From Sinonovacula constricta (Eukaryota > Mollusca > Bivalvia > Cardiida > Solecurtidae): a stretch of 64,000 nt of DNA. Of the stretch, positions 22,136 through 35,164 are shown piece by piece; the first letter of the stretch is position 1; the number at the start of each line of letters is the position of its first letter. Where the stretch lies: the NCBI GenBank assembly GCA_007844125.1, contig CM017561.1:34053406-34117405 (forward strand), written 5' to 3'. A program made the position numbers and the translations under genes. The notes below the pieces were generated by a model. It was given only the letters and a program-made list of their open reading frames with translations. It had not been told where the DNA came from and did no database searches.

Positions 22136-25100
22136 TAGGGAGATCTGGGCTGACACAATTTTACACAAACCTGATCCAACAGTTTCCAGTAACAAGATCT
22201 GGCCTGACACAATTTGACACAAACCTGATCCAACAGTTTCCAGTAACAAGATCTGGGCTGACAAAATTTGACACAAACCTGATCCAACAGTTTCCAGTAA
22301 CAAGATCTGGCCTGACACAATTTGACACAAACCAGATCCAACAGTTTCCAGTAACAAGATCTGGCCTGACACAATTTGACACAAACCTGATCCAACAGTT
22401 TCCAGTAACAAGATCTGGCCTGACACAATTTGACACAAACCAGATCCAACAGTTTCCAGTAACAAGATCTGGCCTGACACAATTTGACACAAACCTGATC
22501 TAACAGTTTCCAGTAACAAGATCTGGCCTGACACAATTTGACACAAACCTGATCCAACAGTTTCCAATAACAAGATCTGGCCCGACACAATTTGACACAA
22601 ACCTGATCGAACAGTTTCCAGTAACAAGATCTGGCCTGACACAATTTGACACAAACCTGATCCAACAGTTTCCAGTAACAAGATCTGGGCTGACACAATT
22701 TGACACAAACCTGATCCAACAGTTTCCAGTAACAAGATCTGGCCTGACACAATTTGACACAAATTTAATCCAACAGTTTCCAGTAACAAGATCTGAGCTG
22801 ACACAATTTTACACAAACCTGATCCAACAGTTTCCAGTAACAAGATCTGGGCTGACACAATTTTACACAAACCTGATCCAACAGTTTCCAGTAACAAGAT
22901 CTGGGCTGACACAATTTTACACAAACCTGATTCAACAGTTCTAAGTAGGAAGATCTGGGTTGACACAATTTGAAACAAACCTGATCCAACAGTTCCCAGC
23001 AGGGAGCTCTTGGCTGACACAATTTGGAACAAACCTGATCCAACAGTTCCCAGCAGGGAGATCTGGGCTGACACAATATTACACAAACCTGATTCAACAG
23101 TTCCCAGCAGGGAGATCTGGGCTGACAAAATATGACACAAACCAGATCCAACAGTTCCCAGTGGGGAGATCTGGGCTGACACAATATTACACAAACCAGA
23201 TCCAACAGTTCCCAGCAGGGAGATCTGGGCTGACACAATATGAAACAAACCAGATCCAACAGTTCCTAGCAGGGAGATCTGGGCTGACAAAATATGACAC
23301 AAATCTGATTCAACAGTTCCCAGTGGGGAGATCTTTGCTGACAAAATATGACACAAACCAGATCCATTAGTTCCCAGCAGGGAGATCTGGGCTGACAAAA
23401 TATGACACAAACCAGATCCAACAGTTCCCAGCAGGGAGATCTGGGCTGACACAATATTACACAAACCAGATCCAACAGTTCCCAGCAGGGAGATCTGGGC
23501 TGACACAATATTACACAAACCAGATCCATTAGTTCCCAGCAGGGAGATCTGGGCTGACACAATATTACACAAACCAGATCCAACAGTTCCCAGCAGGGAG
23601 ATCTGGGCTGACACAATATTACACAAACCAGATCCAACAGTTCCCAGCAGGGAGATCTGGGCTGACACAATATTACACAAACCAGATCCAACAGTTCCCA
23701 GCAGGGAGATCTGGGCTGACACAATATGACACAAACCAGATCCATTAGTTCCCAGCAGGGAGATCTGGGCTGACACAATATTACACAAACCAGATCCAAC
23801 AGTTCCCAGCAGGGAGATCTGGGCTGACAAAATATGACACAAACCAGATCCATTAGTTCCCAGCAGGGAGATCTGGGCTGACACAATATTACACAAACCA
23901 GATCCATTAGTTCCCAGCAGAGAGATCTGGGCTGACACAATATTACACAAACCAGATCCAACAGTTCCCAGCAGGGAGATCTGGGCTGACACAATATTAC
24001 ACAAACCAGATCCAACAGTTCCCAGCAGGGAGATCTGGGCTGACACAATATGACACAAACCAGATCCAACAGTTCCCAGCAGGGAGATCTGGGCTGACAC
24101 AATATTACACAAACCAGATCCAACAGTTCCCAGCAGGGAGATCTGGGCTGACAAAATATGACACAAACCAGATCCATTAGTTCCCAGCAGGGAGATCTGG
24201 GCTGACACAATATGACACAAACCAGATCCATTAGTTCCCAGCAGGGAGATCTGGGCTGACACAATATTACACAAACCAGATCCAACAGTTCCCAGCAGGG
24301 AGATCTGGGCTGACACAATATTACACAAACCTGATTCAACAGTTCCCAGCAGGGAGATCTGGGCTGACAAAATATGACACAAACCAGATCCATTAGTTCC
24401 CAGCAGGGAGATCTGGGCTGACACAATATTACACAAACCAGATCCAACAGTTCCCAGCAGGGAGATCTGGGCTGACACAATATTACACAAACCTGATTCA
24501 ACAGTTCCCAGCAGGGAGATCTGGGCTGACACAATATGAAACAAACCTGATCCAACAGTTCCCAGCAGTGAGATCTGGGCTGACACAATATGAAACAAAC
24601 CTGATTCAACAGTTCCCTGCAGGGAGATCTGGGCTGACAAAATATTACACAAACCTGATTCAACAGTTCCCAGTGGGGAGATCTGGGCTGACAAAATATG
24701 ACACAAACCAGATCCAACAGTTCCCAGCAGGGAGATCTGGGCTGACACAATATTACACAAACCAGATCCAACAGTTCCCAGCAGGGAGATCTGGGCTGAC
24801 ACAATATTACACAAACCAGATCCAACAGTTCCCACTGGGGAGATCTGGGCTGACACAATATTACACAAACCAGATCCAACAGTTCCCAGTGGGGAGATCT
24901 GGGCTGACACAATATTACACAAACCTGATCCAACAGTTCCCAGCAGGGAGATCATGGCTGACACAATATTACACAAACCAGATCCAACAGTTCCCAGCAG
25001 GGAGATCTGGGCTGACACAATATTACACAAACCAGATCCAACAGTTCCCAGTGGGGAGATCTGGGCTGACACAATATTACACAAACCAGATCCAACAGTT

Positions 25101-25355
25101 CCCAGTGGGGAGATCTGGGCTGACACAATTTGAAACAAACCTGATCCAACAGTTCCCAGCAGGGAGATCTGGGCTGACACAATATTACACAAACCAGATC
25201 CAACAGTTCCCAGCAGGGAGATCTGGGCTGACACAATATTACACAAACCTGATCCAACAGTTCCCAGCAGGGAGATCTGGGCTGACACAATATGAAACAA
25301 ATCTGATCCAACAGTTCCCAGCAACAAGACCTGGGCTGACACAATTTGACATCTG
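22136..25355. repeat. 54-bp tandem array, about 60 copies
   Basis: Period 54 (AGATCT at 22141 and 22195). The left ~15 units carry AGTTTCCAGTAACAAGATCT and ACAATTTGACACAAACC. The right ~45 carry GTTCCCAGCAGGGAGATCT and ACAATATTACACAAACCAG. A hybrid zone lies near 22920-23060. Since 54 is divisible by three, the minus strand stays open for 1,101 codons of 18-residue units (QIVSGQILLLETVGSGLC-like). Scattered CCATTAG variants in the right domain are spaced in multiples of 54. No sequence outside the array supports a gene. Confidence 0.95.
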
Positions 25356-25750
25356 GGCTGATACAAATTGCTAAAACTAGATAAAAAAATATTGTATTAA
25401 GAGAAACAGTTTTAATTACATGATCATTCTAAAACTGATTCTTTCTATAATATGGTTTTATAGGAAGATATTTTGTTATTATTAGTATTAGTATTGATAG
25501 TTAATATTATCTATATATTAGTCACTTATAAGCAAGCATCTTAGTGTTGGATATTAAGATTGAGGGAGCAAACTTGTGACATGCAATGTAAAAATTGATG
25601 TCTGGGACTTGAGGATCGCTCCAGTCAAATAGAATGGATATATTCAGTGCTTTTTATCAATATTGTATGCTTTTTATCAAACAGTTATAACCTTCAATGA
25701 ATTTTGGTTTTAATTTAAATCAGACGACAGTACCTATAAAAACCTTTTCC

Positions 25751-25803
<53 letters not shown>

Positions 25804-26413
25804 TTCTTATATCAAATCAAATATGAAATAATAATAAGCGGATGTGAATGCTTTTAATGTAGACATTACTCTTTCCTCAAACAGTTTAAAAAAATGAAAG
25901 TTGTAGTCATGGTTTAATTGAAAATCTTATTCACTAGATTTATCTGGCTAGCCACTCACACACAGTACAAACAACAAATTAGCCAAAAATAACATCATAT
26001 ACATTTCACACAATTAATGTAGTAAGACATTACTTAAACCTGATTTACAATGATACACTGTTAGTTTTAAAAAACAGTTAGAAAGAATAATATTAATATT
26101 TTTGCCCATACAGAGGTAAATAACCTAAATGTTATTTAAAGTTAAAACTGCATATCAGAGTGAAATTCCTTCCCTTCACAAACCAGAACTATATAATATA
26201 ATAAAATTTCAGTATGAAAAATATGGTTGCTCAAGTCTCATTCTTTTTATGTAAAGGTGAGAATAACCACCTAACTATCTCAAAGCATATTTGACTTTTT
26301 TCAGTTAAAAAAAATTTTTTAGCTTAAATTTAATGGAGAAAAGTTAGGAAACACATTAAACTCTCTTATTCATAAAAGCTCTTTCTTGTACACCTACAAG
26401 TTACCACCAATAC
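25356..26413. other. AT-rich intron or flank
   Basis: This is 3' of the last well-supported exon. It holds a (TA)n microsatellite and otherwise no recognisable feature. Confidence 0.5.
25752..25799. repeat. (TA)n microsatellite
   Basis: About 24 uninterrupted TA dinucleotides. Confidence 0.95.
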
Positions 26414-26779
26414 CTCTTGTCTATCCATTTTATTCTTGGCAGCTGTTCCTGTAATTTCATTGGCAGATTTTTCTTCCTCTAACTCTGCTGTTGGGGAGGA
26501 GCCAACACCTGGAGTGTGACCTTCCACTGCGTCTCGCCCACCAACTTTATTCTTGCTATCCCATTGGTTGCGCAGCTGGTCTAGCCTTTCTTGTTTCTGG
26601 GTCAGTCTAGCCTGGTTTTTGTCACGTTGAGGTGGAAGGGTCAATGGATGCCCATGGAGACTGGCATCCTCAATCCAAGCCTCATTGTGAAGATGGCTTT
26701 GAGAGTTAGGGTCATCAAAATGGATGTTTGCCATGTTGGCTTCCTGAGCTTCGCCTGGCCTTCTGGGATCTCTATGATG
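26414..26779 (-). CDS. Exon of the unrecognised gene (122 codons)
   Basis: Acceptor ...CCTGTAG|CAT at 26781-26780 and donor GAG|GTATTG at 26413-26412; phase 0 in and out. The peptide begins HHRDPRRPGEAQEAN, runs through MANIHFDDPNSQSHL and a charged helix-like ARLTQKQERLDQLRNQWD, and ends KNKMDRQE. The internal Met is not a start, because the frame is open to the acceptor and joins the upstream exon in phase. The middle (GRDAVEGHTPGVGSSPTAELEEEKS) is low-complexity and probably disordered. Confidence 0.8.
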
Positions 26780-28994
26780 CTACAGGTAGGTTGGTATTGA
26801 AAGGATGAAAATAGTTTACAATGCATTGCTATGATCTTGGGGGAAGGTCTTACTATGTTTGTTTAAAAAATGGACCTACCATCAATTTAGTGATTGATAT
26901 AACTTCAGTCAAGAAATGATGTTAATGGTGAAAGGAAAAGAAGGTGGAGAGTAAAAAGGGTGAACAAAATCAATGTGGGTAGTCATTTTGGGAGTGGGAG
27001 AATACAATATCTTAAAAAAACCTTAAGATGACAATATGACATTTTCTTTTGCAAATGATTTTTCAATGATGACCATCTATGGTGATGTAAACATGTTGAC
27101 TTAAATTGAACTAGTTTTTGCTTGGATATATATCAAGTTTTATTAAAATCTGACAATGCACTTAGATGCTTTAAAATAATCAGACAAGTACCCAAAATAT
27201 TGTAGCTGATAAACACAAGAGTGGCTCTTAGCTAGTTACATAATAATTAAAGCAAATATAAACTTATCAAATGGAACTTACTGGCTAATGTACATCTTCT
27301 GTTTTAAAGACTAGCAAGAAAGTAGCATTTTTGTTCTGTTTAATCTAAAGAAAGATTTTTAAAAAGTTGCGAATTAATTATCATAAGCTTATTACAATTT
27401 TATTATTGTTTAAATGGGGATTATGGTGATAAGCTTGTGAAAGCTGGCTAAACTAAAGTGAATGTACACGTATGGTCACTATGCAGACATAATACATTTG
27501 CAAGCTGCACTTCATGAAGAAATGAATTAATTTATTAACAAACAACATTTATGTAAACACTTAAATAAAACTTCTTATCAATCTAGAAAAGACTTTAGTA
27601 TAACATTAAACAGTAAATCCGATATAGGATTTAAGAAATACATACACATGTAGTTACATATAGTTTCTTAAATATTTTAAAAGATCAATAAATTATTTAT
27701 TTGTATTTAAATAGAACTTTTTCATTGTATTTAATGTAATGATATCTCGAAAAAGGAACAGCACATAAAAAAGATTTTTAATTCTAGACAACTTATTACA
27801 AAAGCGTACCTATATTTTACTCTCAAATAGAATAGACATGCTTGAAAAATATGTAGCAGCTTAAAAGTTCTTGTCAAAAACATCCGAAGACAATATAAAC
27901 ATGGGTGACAACAACTTCTCAATATAAGCATTGATTCTACAATCATGTAACGAGCAAAACAAAACAATAAGTTACAACATGGCAGTTCCCCATTTGAATC
28001 AAGGGGAATCATTTCACAGTTTGCCCCCCTGAGATAAGTCATATTGTTCACGTGAATCACAAAAGCAACATTTATATCCTCTGCAGACAAGAAAATGATG
28101 TCCAGACTTTCTCATGAGCATGACCCATGGGAACTTAAATAATGCCATGACAAGAGCATATAATTCTAGATATTCTCTGGTTTTGATAGAAAAAACACAT
28201 CACAAAAAATCAGTTTGGTTTGTTTTTGTCTGCATAATCCATTCACTATATAACTTATGATTTACTAATAAAGGTTTGGTTTTGTCTATAACTATATAGG
28301 TCAATTATGCAAGTAGGCATACCATAAGAAATGTCTGTTAAACCTAACTTAATTTCTTACATATTTGTGATTCTTTTGAATTAGTTGCTTAAAAGTCTGG
28401 TTATTAAATCATGTCTCATATGACATAAATGTACAGGAATGGATCTCATTTTGCTGCTGTTAATGCTATTTAAACATTAGTCCCCATGCAAGCAACTTAT
28501 AAAGAGATGCACTATTGCCTGCATTTATTAAGTACAAACATAAGCAAAATAGGATTCAATCCTGAAATGGCACATATCAAAAGCAATACATTTTTCTACC
28601 TGTGTTTTTTTAAACGTTTTATTCCAAAAGATTTTAAGACAGTTAAGTTATATATATGTTAACACTGTGTCTGAATTTTAATTTAGCTTATTGTATGTGA
28701 GAGTAGCAGTTATTTGACATAGAAGAACTAAATACCTTAAATATGAATTGTCATGAATTTAACATCAAGATGGATGTGATGATGAACAAGAAGTGTACAT
28801 GTACATAAAGGTGTGCTCAACTTGCCTATCATCATCTGTGAAAAGAGTGAAATATGGAAAAATAAATACCTACAAGAGAAAAAAAAGAACCATCAAGTAA
28901 GCTGTGACAATTATACTACATAATATTTTATACTCCCCTTGATGTCAAAAAATGGGAACCATAGCTTGATGGGGAATTCACACTCTTAACTTAC
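26780..28994 (-). other. Intron, 2.2 kb
   Basis: AT-rich, with no repeat family or additional exon recognised. A 119-codon minus-strand frame at 27731-28090 has no splice support and is not called. Confidence 0.55.
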
Positions 28995-29171
28995 CCCGTC
29001 CTGCCCATGTAATCCCAGCTCCAGGTTCCGTCTTTGCTCAGATAAACTCTGTTTCCGTGACAACATACTGGGAGGGTTTGGTGGCAGGGTGGCCAGTTTG
29101 CTGATATCCATACGTTGAGGCAGCTTCCTGTCATTGGCACCCTGCTTTTTCTTGATCTGACGTTTATTGTC
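28995..29171 (-). CDS. Exon of the unrecognised gene (59 codons)
   Basis: Acceptor CATTACAG|GAC and donor GGG|GTAAGT, both strong; phase 0 in and out. The peptide starts DNKRQIKKKQGANDRK, contains MDISKLATLPPNPPSMLSRK and ends ELGLHGQDG. It is basic at the start, Pro-rich in the middle, and has an RKQSLSEQRR stretch with a basophilic-kinase-like site (RKQS). Confidence 0.85.
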
Positions 29172-30167
29172 CTGTAATGAGGAAAGTCATACTCATAATA
29201 GTTAACAAGGTCCGCTTTGCATTGTCAAAATAGAAGATTATTTAAATGCTCTTCCGAATCATTTAAAGTGCATTTAGAAGAAGGATCAGTTCTGATTCAA
29301 ATTGAAGACTCACTTGTTTAATGTTTTTTTTACTAAAACATAATAGGCATGAGAGCATTGTGAAAAGGATTGTAAAGCGCAATCGAACATTGTACAATAA
29401 TTTTTGCACTATATAAATGTACTTGTATTTGTTTTTTATAAAATACCATTTTTGTAATATTATGTTCATAATAAATCAGTATAGATAAATTTTATTAACA
29501 AGAAATTTGATGGTGCAATACATTATGGAATGTATGGCAACTTATGCAATATAAAAAAAATGCTAAGATCTGTCTGTTAAACAAGAGCTGTCACCGTACA
29601 CTGCACTCAACTATTAACATGCTTGATAGTATGATATAAGTATGCAATTTCAAGTTTAAAAGCATAAACAACTATTACCTGCATTTATCTGCAATTTAAT
29701 TTTCTAATTAGCACCACAGCCACATTTCTCATAAAATCCAACCTGTAACTATCAACCTTTGATTATTGTTGATATGTTTATCTTTCTGGTCAACATCTAC
29801 TGATGCTGATGAAAAACTGCGTGTGTATGTACCAAAATCTTTTTAGTTAAACCAGAGCCATATTTTGCCCAACATCTATCTGGATCATTTTATCAGTAGT
29901 TATGAACATTATACAAATTATGTTAAGTCTTATCTTAAGTCTTTTTATATCTTGATACTGCTTAATGAGATATCCACTGCTTTAAATGAGATATCCACTG
30001 CTTAATGAGATATCCACTGCTTATTGAGATAATGAGCTTGACTGTACTTGCATGAAAAAATTAAAGCTGAGCATTTTGGCAATGTTGATGCTTGTGATAA
30101 TACAAAGCTTTTCTTATTCATTAAAAAGACTTCATAACAAAGACACACAACTAATGACATTACTTAC
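29172..30167 (-). other. Intron, 1.0 kb
   Basis: It contains a short piece (about 29582-29600, ACAAGAGCTGTCACC) that resembles a common bivalve dispersed repeat, and a three-copy 22-bp repeat at 29955-30027. Confidence 0.5.
29955..30027. repeat. Nascent 21-22-bp tandem repeat, 3+ copies
   Basis: AATGAGATATCCACTGCTT is repeated three times, with a fourth partial unit (TTGAGATAATGAG). Confidence 0.85.
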
Positions 30168-30379
30168 ATGTCCATGATCATGATCATGATCCTCGTGTTG
30201 ATGATCAGTGGAGGATCGTCGGGTCAGAGATGGTGCCCTGGCTGACGTCACCTTCCGTTTCTTCATGAGGCTGTGCACGTCCACCTTGACACCTGTCATA
30301 TGCCTAGGACCCTCCGCTAGTTCCACACCCTCTGCATAGCTTTCTACAGGCTTATCTGCCTTTCTCACAAGTGTGCCAT
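30168..30379 (-). CDS. Exon of the unrecognised gene (71 codons)
   Basis: Acceptor CTCTCCATCAAG|AT with a good pyrimidine tract, and donor CAT|GTAAGT. It enters in phase 1 and leaves in phase 0. The peptide begins DGTLVRKADKPVESYAEGVE, includes PRHMTGVKVDVHSLMKKRKV (NLS-like KKRK) and ARAPSLTRRSS, and ends EDHDHDHGH. The His/Asp run could bind metal or be simple expansion. The sequence is G+C-rich relative to its introns, consistent with constrained coding. Confidence 0.85.
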
Positions 30380-30564
30380 CTTGATGGAGAGTATAAAGAA
30401 AGTCCATACAGTTGTGCAAACTAAATACTTTAAAATGATTTATGCATCATTCAAAATTCGAAAAGATAACACCTAATAATAATATATAAATAAAATATAT
30501 TTTTTAGGGAAAGCAGCAGTAAAGTTTGAGAACAAAAGTAAAATGAATTTATTTATACAAAATA

Positions 30565-30569
<5 letters not shown>

Positions 30570-30600
<31 letters not shown>
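30570..30600. repeat. (AT)n microsatellite
   Basis: About 15 AT dinucleotides in AT-rich surroundings. Confidence 0.9.
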
Positions 30601-30604
<4 letters not shown>

Positions 30605-31903
30605 GAACTAAAAACTGCCATATAGAAATCACCAATAATTAAATATCTAAAATCTATGTAACATAATCAAAAGTAACTTCAGTGATTATCGTTATACAAA
30701 ATCAAAAAGATAAAAAGACTTAACAATAAGTATGCATATTTAAACAACATTTAATCAAATGAAACTGTTTTAAGGTAAACCAATATTAATATTAATAAAT
30801 AAATAAAAATCAACACCAAATATACTAGCCTATTCATTGTAGCACACTTACGTACTACTACACGCATCCATTCTAAGCTAGCATGACACATAAGTCAAGG
30901 GCATTATTTCTTAAGCATAGATTGTCAAACATAGGCATAGAGAAAGAAAACAAGTTATTCCATATCTAAAAGAGTAGGATATATTGTCAAATGAAGACTT
31001 AACCTATTCAATCTACTACACAATTCTTTATAACTAGGGCATACACCATCTGATCATAGATCTTGAGATATATGTAGTGTCAATATAAAGTTGCGATGTA
31101 AGATTTAAGTATGTGTTAAAAAGTAACAAATTAAGAAGAGTTTAAACAAAATGCTGGACTACAAAAACATGTAAACATTTCTTTAAGTACAAAGATACCT
31201 CAATCACAAATCATAACATGGACAAGATCCTTAGCTTAGCAAAAGTGGAAATCTTTGTAACAATACTGCACAATACTACTAGAAACAAACCTATTGATAG
31301 TAAAGAATAATCCAATTTGATGCTTGAAAAAGATATTTTCATATTAATGGAGACAAAAAAATTATTCCAATGGTTCCAACAATTATATTTAATTAATGAA
31401 ACTGAATTTCAATAGAAATTTTGGATGTCTTCTTTAATCATATATAATATTGCTTTATTGTGAATGGCTTCATTAGTTTATTATTATTATTGCCAAAAAC
31501 ATCATTCCAATTAAGCAGCAGATAATATGAGATAGTTGACTACATAATAGGATAGTTCAAGGAGACTCTAGCATGTCTGCTTTTTTATGTTATAGCAAAT
31601 CACATTAATACTAGTTTTTGACCTGTGCTGGCTATTTGCAGCTGGTTAGCACAAAGTATAAAAAAATTAAAAACAAATTTGAGGGTCAAAATAACAAATT
31701 GGTTTATGGTATTTTTCAACATGAAGAAAAACTTTCACCAGTCTGGCCAGTCTGATTTGTTAATCAACCATTGGCAAATGTAGAATGGTGGAAGAACTGG
31801 GATTAATAGGGAACTGTATGCAAGCGCTACAATGTATGTATAACTCTAGTAAACAAGCTTACTGTTCAAAACTTTTGGGTTTAACACAGCTGAACCTAAT
31901 CAT

Positions 31904-33426
31904 CCTTGGAGAGGATAGAGGTGTTAGTGAATACTTCCTTGGAGAGGATAGGGGTGTTAGTGAATGCTTCCTTGGAGAAGATAGAGGTGTTAGTGAATAC
32001 TTCCTTGGAGAGGATAGGGGTGTTAGTGAATGCTTCCTTGGAGAGGATAGGGGTGTTAATAAATGCTTCCTTAGAGAGGATAGGGGTGTTAGTGAATGTT
32101 TCCTTGGAGAGGATAGAGGTGTTAGTGAATGCTTCCTTGGAGAGGATAGGGGTGCTAGTGAATGTTTCCTTGGAGAGGATAGAGGTGTTAGTGAATGCTT
32201 CCTTGGAGAGGATAGAGGTGTTAGTGAATGCTTCCTTGGAGAGGCTAGGGGTGTTAGTGAATGCTTCCTTGGAAAGGATAGAGGTGTTAGTGAATGCTTC
32301 CTTGGAGAGGATAGAGGTGTTAGTGAATGCTTCCTTGGAGAGGCTAGGGGTGTTAGTGAATGCTTCCTTGGAGAGGATAGGGGTGTTAGTGAATGCTTCC
32401 TTGGAGGGGATAGAGGTGTTAGTGAATGCTTCCTTGGAGAGGATAGGGGTGTTAGTGAATGCTTCCTTGGAGAGGATAGGGGTGTTAGTGAATACTTCCT
32501 TGGAGGGGATAGAGGTGTTAGTGAATGCTTCGTTGGAGAGGATAGGGGTGTTAGTGAATGCTTCCTTGGAGAGGCTAGGGGTGTTAGTGAATACTTCCTT
32601 GGAGAGGATAGAGGTGTTAGTGAATGCTTCCTTGGAGAAGATAGAGGTGTTAGTGAATGCTTTCTTGGAGAGGCTAGGGGTGTTAGTGAATGCTTTCTTG
32701 GAGAGGATAGGGGTGTTAGTGAATGCTTCCTTGGAGAGGATAGAGGTGTTAGTGAATGCTTCCTTGGAGAAGATAGAGGTGTTAGTGAATGCTTCCTTGG
32801 AGAGGATAGAGGTGTTAGTGAATGCTTTCTTGGAGAAGATAGAGGTGTTAGTGAATGCTTCCTTGGAGAAGATAGAGGTGTTAGTGAATGCTTCCTTGGA
32901 GAGGATAGAGGTGTTAGTGAATGCTTTCTTGGAGAGGCTAGGGGTGTTAGTGAATGCTTCCTTGGAGAAGATAGAGGTGTTAGTGAATGCTTCCTTGGAG
33001 AGGATAGAGGTGTTAGTGAATGCTTTCTTGGAGAGGCTAGGGGTGTTAGTGAATGCTTTCTTGGAGAGGATAGGGGTGTTAGTGAATGCTTCCTTGGAGA
33101 GGATAGAGGTGTTAGTGAATGCTTCCTTGGAGAGTATAGGTGTGTTAGTGAATGCTTCCTTAGAGAGGATAGGGGTGTTAGTGAATGCTTCCTTGGAGAG
33201 GATAGGGGTGTTAGTGAATGCTTCCTTAGAGAGGATAGGGGTATTAGTGAATGCTTCCTTAAAGAGAGGATACGGGTGTTAGTGAATGTTTCTTTGGAGA
33301 GGATAGAGGTGTTAGTGAATGCTTCCTTGGAGAGGATAGGGGTGTTAGTGAATGACTCCTTGGAGAGGCTAGGGGTGTTAGCGAATGCTTCCTTGGAGAG
33401 AATAGGGGTATAAGTGAATGCTTTCT
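31904..33426. repeat. 33-bp tandem array, about 46 copies
   Basis: The unit is CCTTGGAGAGGATAGGGGTG followed by TTAGTGAATGCTT, period 33 (CCTTGGA at 31904 and 31937). Eleven codons per unit give two parallel open frames on the plus strand (GEDRGVSECFL-like and ERIGVLVNASL-like). Common variants are AGAGGC for AGAGGA and CTTTC for CTTCC. The last units (after about 33250) are degenerate, with an extra GA shifting the frame. Confidence 0.94.
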
Positions 33427-33769
33427 TTATTTTGATGAATAATTTAAGTATTTTATCCTACACACAAAAATTAATTTTGTTTAATGGTAATGATTTTTAA
33501 GGAGAGAAAAGTTGGTGTGCATATTTACATGTGTTACAGCATGATTTAGAAAGACCAGAGTGGGTTCGCATATTGGTCTATTCTAAGGTGAATCAAAATA
33601 GTAAATATTAAGGTGTTTAAGTCTGTTTCATGAATATGTATATGGAAACTTTTGCAACTCATGCTTAAACATGCACAAGTAATGTAACTAGATTAGTTGT
33701 CTTACCTAGTAATTTTAAATAACAACCACATTTTCTATAGCAGTATGTTTTACTTGCATCCAATTATCT

Positions 33770-34010
33770 ACTAGAGTGTCGGCTTGCGAATCTGGAGGTC
33801 TTGGGTTAAAACCCTGGCCGGGTCAAACCAAAGACTTTAAAGTTGGTAGTAGTGGCTTCCCTCCTTATGCTATGGGTTAAGGGGACAGCATTATGCCTCA
33901 GAATAATGGACCAGCTGGGTTCAGTCACTGGGCATCTCATAAGTGCCCCTGTGCTATAATGATATGTCGCTGCACAGTACGAGCTAATCCCAATCCCAAT
34001 ATCCTACTGT
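33770..34010 (+). mobile_element. tRNA-derived SINE, family A, degraded copy
   Basis: A head with TAGAGTGTCGGCTTGCGAAT and a B-box-like GGGTTAAAACCC is followed by a body with AAAGACTTTAAAGTTGGTAG, CTCATAAGTGCCCC and a tail of repeated AATCCC. It aligns by eye with the intact copy at 53838-54120. The A-box part is degenerate and no target duplication was found. Confidence 0.75.
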
Positions 34011-35164
34011 CTATAGTTCTTTCAGATAAAGTGCAAACCCTCACACTGTGAAATCACAGGCAAATTATGGGCAGGCATCTGATTGATACAGGAAGATACT
34101 TATTTCAAACACCTCTCTTTCTCAGGATTTATGTTTCAAATGAGCCTTCCTTTGGTGGACTGTAGCCTTGCTTACCCTAGTGGTCACTTGCACTACATGC
34201 AGGTTAGATAAACATTGGACAAAATGACACCACTTACTTTAAGAAAGAAAACTTTATGTATGCAAAATCACAAAAATGTGCAAGCAATACAATGTTTGTA
34301 TCTCTTGATGTCTATTTCTTCAGAAATTTCTAAAGAAAGCCTTTAGTTTCCTACATCCATCAATGCTATATACATTTTCTATAATTATTTCTAATATGTC
34401 AATTAGTAATGATGTTAAGGAGAGGGAAGTGGGTATTATACATCAGTATCTACATGGGAGAAGATGTCACACAAGAAATCAGCTAAAGTTGTGAAAGTTG
34501 AAGAGGAAAAGATAAGCAAAATTCTACTGAGCTTAACAATATACCACTGATCTACAATGTACTTGCATTGAAATTGTTCAGATGAAAAGGGAGACTCATT
34601 TTTTTTAAATGTGTTCACATTATGTAATAAAATGACAGTAACAGGTAACTGCATTCTCTTAAGGGTGGTATCCAACAGTTTGGCCCAAAGTTTTCCTGAA
34701 CAGATGTCATGAAATGATGTTCATCGATGCCCTTCATCTATGTGAAAAGTGAAGCATAACATACTACATATACTGGTTATAATAAACATGTATCTAGTAT
34801 CTGTGCCACACTGCACAGTTGGCTATTTTTAAACAATGAAAATCATGTGACCACTTACTTTCTAGATCACATCATATCAATATCCTGGTAATCTGCACTA
34901 ACGTTGCTATCTATCTTTAGCAGTAATCCCCATCCGCTAATTTATATATTTGGAAGGAATGAATATTTATTGATATTTATTTGACAATTTGTAGTGTCTA
35001 ACAAGTGAAGAAGTGTTCAAAATCATTTTTATGAAAACTTAAGTAGGAGTTAATGCAGAAAATATGTTAATGTATTTAATATAGTCAAACAGTTGGAGGC
35101 CATATTTCAATTCTAAAAAAATGATTCTTGTTCAATAGACAAAAACACTCCTAAACACATTATT

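Noticed and set aside
22061..25366. 1,101-codon minus-strand ORF
   Set aside because: It is a read-through of 54-bp units. There is no independent coding sequence, splice evidence or start context, and near-identical units drift without coding constraint.
26366..26734. Complete 122-aa protein starting at the internal Met
   Set aside because: The frame is open upstream to a good acceptor and the ORF end runs past a donor; it is an internal exon.
31785..33413. 542-codon plus-strand ORF with a non-repeat N-terminus
   Set aside because: The first ~40 codons look like ordinary intronic sequence, the rest is the 33-bp array, and a parallel frame is equally open. It lies inside the intron of the minus-strand gene.
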